Notes under the pieces: model-generated | Database searches by the model: none | What the model was told of the DNA's origin: nothing | The model's input: only the letters and a program-made list of their open reading frames with translations | Origin: Sistotremastrum niveocremeum HHB9708 | Taxonomy: Eukaryota; Basidiomycota; Agaricomycetes; Sistotremastrales; Sistotremastraceae | Direction: 5' to 3' | NCBI GenBank assembly: GCA_001630475.1 | Contig: KV419399.1 | Span: 828,552 to 892,551, forward strand | DNA length: 64,000 bases | Translations under genes and position numbers: made by a program | Shown here: piece by piece, positions 59,801-64,000 of the stretch | Numbering within the stretch: position 1 is the first letter of the stretch | Layout of the letters: each line of letters begins with the position of its first letter

Positions 59801-62800
59801 CTCACCTTAATCGTCGCATTCAACACCCAGCTCTCTTGAGCAGCATAAGCAACCCCGCCTTTCCTAGGTAAATTATACCCGCCAACATCCGAAAGAGGGC
59901 GTGAATACATCTCTCCGAGAAGTCCCATGAGAAGACTCGTCTTGCCGGACGCCGTAGGACCACAAATCAAGTTGATACCACCCGTTTTGAACTTTAGCTC
60001 GTCGTTGATTTGAAGCTGAAAATGCCGTCCATTGGAAGGCCTTTGTAGTTGTTTGGGATCATCCCAGGAGAATACGATATCTCGGACGTAAACGGTAGAT
60101 GCGTCTGCTGAATCGGCAATTGAATCTTCGGGCTTCGACAGTTTGTACAGTTCGCCCTACCAATGTAGTATGTTAAGGGTCATCTTCGCTGGAATGAATG
60201 AGTCTCACACTGTTTAGGAATTCGCTAATACGGTCAAGGGAGACCTTGGCTACAGACCGAATAAGCCAAAGACATGGTCGATCGGCGCTCGATGTTACCT
60301 TCTAAAATGCCGGGGAAAACCCAGATAATTGCTCCAATATAATTCTCGAGGCGACCGAACACCTAAGACATCTTGTCATATTGGATATGTCATTAAGTGT
60401 AAAATGACGTACCACCAAAGACGAGAAGAGTCTTGAAGCTAAGGCAACAATTAATCATCTCCATTGATCGATAGTTCATATAGATTCCATACCGGTCAGT
60501 TCACCGCCCATAACCAAAGTCTAGCCCACGAGCACATGAGCGGACCGTATTCTCAACTCGAAACGAAAATGACGACTCACAAACGTTGCATAAGTGGACA
60601 TCATAGCCACCATAGGAAACAGTGAGCTGCAATGATTTAAATTAATAGGAAGCATAGGACGAATAAGGTACATACGTCACACTGCTACTGCAAGTTCTTA
60701 AGACAGCGTTCCAGAACGTGTACCATAGTTCGGCTGGAGAGTTTGAGTGAGTTCTCGACGTGTGGCATTCGAGACAGAGACTACCTTCTCTCTTCTCTGC
60801 AATGCGTGTTTCGGCTTTCGATTCCCAGGCGAATAGTTTGATCATTCGCAGTGCGTTGACCACTGTTGATTCGAAACCGTCACGTAGATGAACTTTGAAC
60901 CGATACTGAGAACATACTTTGATTGACAGTGCTGAGTCGAGCATCTGACTGATAACAAGTTATGTAGATATTAGAGGCAGGATGTATGACAAGGAGCGAC
61001 ATACTGCTTTCATTTTGTTCTTCTGCATTGTGACAAACAATTTCGAAGTATACCCAGGAATAGGTATGGAAATGATGATGACGGCCAGTCCCACGAACGC
61101 ACTGTACTCGATGAGAAGTGGTCCGCAGGGAAGACGAAATTCACATACCTCCATCCTAAGATCACGTAAAGGAATACAATACATATCGCGGTTCGCAATA
61201 TCACAAAGACTGTATGAATCGAAGCAAGAAAGCATCAGCGCCACATCCAGTCATCATCAAGAAGAGGAAGAATCTCACATGGTTTAAGCCAATCTTGCAG
61301 AGAAGATATATTCTCAAGATCAGAAGTCAAGAAATTGTTTATCTTGCCATTATAATCCTCTGAGCGCTCCGTGTTGTCGACGTCCTCAACGTTTTCAGAT
61401 TCGCGATCTTTGGCATTCAGATGCTCGGGCGATTGGGACTGGACATCGAGGCTGGGGGCAGGAGACGCTTCTGAGACGTCATCGCTATCGGGTTCCGTTG
61501 ACGACGGTACAGTTGGTGCAGCGACAGTTGTGGATGCGGATTGAGAAGCAGGTGTCGCAGGTGCAGGATGAGGATGAGGATGAGGAGAACCGGCATCGGC
61601 CGAACCGACCGCGGGATCAGATCTCTTCCATAGGGTGCTCATTCTCACTCTCATCGAATGCGTCAGGACCAGTTGCGTCAATATCGCTTGGAAGCGGACG
61701 ACAATGAGATACTAGATTCCGTTTTAGAGATTGCGATTATCGAAACTTGAACTTGAACGACTTGCCTGAGTGTACGTCGAAAATTGAGCCAATGCCGACC
61801 CGAGAATAGGACCGGCTCCCAACCACAAGATCCATACCCATGGCTTGACTGCACTATCGGAGCCGCCTTTCTCGATGGCGCTGTTGATTTCTGTCAATTG
61901 AACGATGCTTCACAATAATACGAAAACTCACGCTAATATGCGATTGGTCGCTATAGGGCCCGCAAAATCGTTGAACGACTAAACTGCAGTAAAGTCATTA
62001 TCCAATTAGTACAATGATACCACTCACTTGGAAAAGCGCGATTGCCGCCATAATCGCATATTGCTTTTCTAAGATAGAATGAGTCAAAAGTTCGGTTTCT
62101 CGGGATCGACAGCTGGACATACTGAAGGCTACGAGCATCCCCCAAAAGAGATTTCTCTTCTTTCCAAGGGAGACGGGATCTAAGAGCTGGAGACTGTTAT
62201 TACCACTGCGGCACAGATAGTCGGGAAGGTTCTTACGACGTCTGTTTTGGCGATAAGACCCTTCGCTCGATCGTCATCTGCTAACGCTGGTATCTCGTCG
62301 AACGTCAAGTTTGGGCTTTTGAAAGCTTTCCATATGATTGGATCCAGGAAGCCATAGAAGGCGCGCGAGAACAGGGACGCCGTTTGATGGGGCGCAAGAG
62401 ACATCTTCAGATGTCATTTTCAAGCGAACAGATCGCAGGGGAAGATGAAGGAACTCACAGTTTCGTCGAGCTCAGTCCCTCGAGGCAAAAGTCCCGGTAT
62501 CAAGAATCCCGATACAACCACCAATCCAAATCGCACCCGTCCCAAACTTCCATCAAGTTCGTCCTCCGGTTGGTTTCCGATACCCAAGGGTACGATATCC
62601 CGAATAATATGAAGAATAAAGGTGGCGAAGTGGATTATGGAAAGATGGACGGAAGCGCGATATTGTAAGAGCGTGGGTCCTTTCAGTGTCATTAATGACA
62701 GTATGACGCTGTAAACCTTGGAGAACGATTCTCAGTGACCAGGATTACATGAGCAGGTTTCAAACTCACCGAGAAGGCCACCAAGAGAATGCCTGTCGTT

Positions 62801-63078
62801 CTCTTGCCATCACTCCGATTAATCATTAGGGAGAGCGATACGCCTAATATGGCCAGAACTGCTATAAGCCGGACCGATTGTAGAATGAGCGACGCTCTGG
62901 AACGAGATCTTTCTTTGCTGACGACTTCGGGAGTGGTCTGGTCATCGGTGTTGACTTGCCCCAGTGCCCTGGGAGTTCTCTGGGAGATCAAGTATAGGCA
63001 CGAGAAAACACTAAGATAGAATGGCAGGGCTCTCGAGTCCCAGTAGGCGAATACAGAGGGGCGTTCGACAATATCCAT
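56881..63078 (-). CDS. Full-length ABCC/MRP-type ABC transporter 4
   Basis: ATG at 63078 (MDIVERPSVF) to TAG at 56883-56881. N-terminal helices (63078-62420), first membrane domain with an acidic linker ([19 protein letters not shown] near 61350), domain 1 with [19 protein letters not shown] near 59960 and [21 protein letters not shown] near 59390, linker [20 protein letters not shown], second membrane domain, domain 2 with GRTGAGKST near 57620, [27 protein letters not shown] and [11 protein letters not shown], and C-terminus DELYSAAGL. A longer start at 63135 is possible, but the Met at 63078 aligns better with the paralogues. Role as for the other three; substrate unknown. No frameshift noticed. 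Confidence 0.92.
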
Positions 63079-63675
63079 TGCTAGCTTTTCGCGATTTTGA
63101 AACTGTGGTGAACGGTGCTGCAGTAGAGGGGTCACAGCGATCCTAGCGGTTCGACTTGAATGAACTCACGAATACCGGACCGTTTTATAAGTTATAGCAG
63201 AGCACTAAGGAGTCAGGAATATGCTTTCGTGGTGGATTAAGCGCTGCATGCGGTACCGCATTTTCGAAACGAAGTGAGAAAGAAAGCACGCGGGACATCG
63301 TTCCAGGAACGGAAGTTCGGCATCGCCGTCGGCGCGGTATACAAGTTTGACTTCGCAGCGACGACGAGGCCAATCTTAGCCTCTTTGGCATAAATCTATC
63401 TCTTTGACATTGTCTTCAACCACAAGTCAAGGGAACAAATCATTCTTCACTGCGGCTTTTCGCAATCATATTTCATTAGGTAATATAAATTAGGCATTTT
63501 AAATCCACGGATCGCATCAGGAAACTTTAAAAGAAGTACCGATCACCACCTCCAGAGTTGTGACGGAACGAAACTAAGAAGGTATCTACAAGGTCCACTC
63601 GTGAAGTCGAAAGGCGGGCCGTCTGGAGAGGAATAGAAGTCGAATGTCGGAAAGCGACAAAGAACGGTCAAGAAC
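63079..63675. other. Intergenic, promoter side of ABCC 4
   Basis: About 600 bases: promoter of ABCC 4 and 3' flank of the next kinase-TPR gene. Only short frames; no RNA or repeat recognised. Confidence 0.45.
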
Positions 63676-64000
63676 CTATATCGGTCGGCTCAAGACGAGC
63701 TCGAGCGCCTCTGCTTCTTCAATACGACCAATCTTAATCAACGTCACCATCAACTCCTCCATACTCTGTCGAGTGTCGGTATCACTGTCCCCCAAGATCC
63801 GTCGACGTCGTTCGACCAGATCAACACCCAGTTCTGCAGCGGTGGTCAGACGATCCAGCTCTCCAGTGACAAGCATAAGCTCATGCATCGCTCGCAGAGT
63901 GTTCTCATCATCCGGTCCAAGAAGAGCTTTCCTCCCACGAAAGCACCTGCTATAAGATAGGGGACAAACAACTCCCGCTAGTTGTCGGAGTTTGAAATAT
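63676..64000 (-). CDS. 3' end of a second kinase-TPR gene (partial)
   Basis: A terminal exon from about 63949 to the stop at 63676, preceded by a CTTATAG/CAG acceptor, with the intron running off the window. Its translation (CFRGRKALLG..., LVERRRRILGDSD, SMEELMVTLIKIGR) aligns closely with the last two TPR units of the kinase-TPR gene at 29997-32063 (LVERRRRTLGDGD, SMEEYMVILIKLGR). The kinase domain, if present, lies beyond 64000. Confidence 0.8.
   Translation of the reverse strand, partial: YFKLRQLAGVVCPLSYSRCFRGRKALLGPDDENTLRAMHELMLVTGELDRLTTAAELGVDLVERRRRILGDSDTDTRQSMEELMVTLIKIGRIEEAEALELVLSRPI

Overview
The window is nuclear DNA from a filamentous fungus, most likely an Agaricomycete basidiomycete. 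The genes are dense and cut by many introns of about 50 bp with GT-AG borders. The kinases are of a TPR-fused or Ser/Pro-rich type with HGD instead of HRD, a style I associate with expanded basidiomycete kinase families. I cannot name a species. All exon joins below come from reading splice signals and phase by eye.

Layout. 1-2171: no convincing gene, but one MITE-like element with a clean target duplication (870-1137). 2172-5412 (-): JmjC-domain dioxygenase with Cys-rich zinc-binding regions. 5743-13100 (-): a very large gene of about 28 exons for an unrecognised protein of roughly 2,000 residues. It faces, across a 0.7 kb shared promoter, an unrecognised single-pass membrane protein gene (13789-15718, +). 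16275-20715: a UstYa/DUF3328-type oxidase gene (-) head-to-head with a secreted precursor (+) made of 21 repeats, each holding an invariant Tyr-x-x-Tyr and ending in a Kex2 Lys-Arg site. 21328-21962: small unknown gene. 22908-29085: first of four full-length ABCC/MRP-type transporters. 29477-29660: a U2 snRNA gene. 29997-32063: protein kinase-TPR fusion. 32406-38583: second ABCC. 38584-40375: AT-rich gap. 40376-49903: three related kinase genes, the middle one split by a very young gag-only LTR retrotransposon. 50326-63078: third and fourth ABCC genes. 63676-64000: 3' end of a second kinase-TPR gene.

How the parts may work together. The oxidase plus Kex2-repeat precursor is the arrangement known from the dikaritin RiPPs of ascomycetes (ustiloxin, phomopsin, asperipin): a secretory precursor is cut at Lys-Arg and Tyr side chains are oxidatively crosslinked by UstYa-family enzymes. 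The core here (Tyr-Ser-Gly-Tyr) resembles the asperipin-2a core (Phe-Tyr-Tyr-Thr-Gly-Tyr). The neighbouring ABCC transporter could export the product, but that is inference. This locus is my candidate for the undescribed system. The three introns of the precursor gene sit at the same codon of three different repeats and look like copies of one another, which records how the array grew. The kinases and transporters look like local gene-family expansions.
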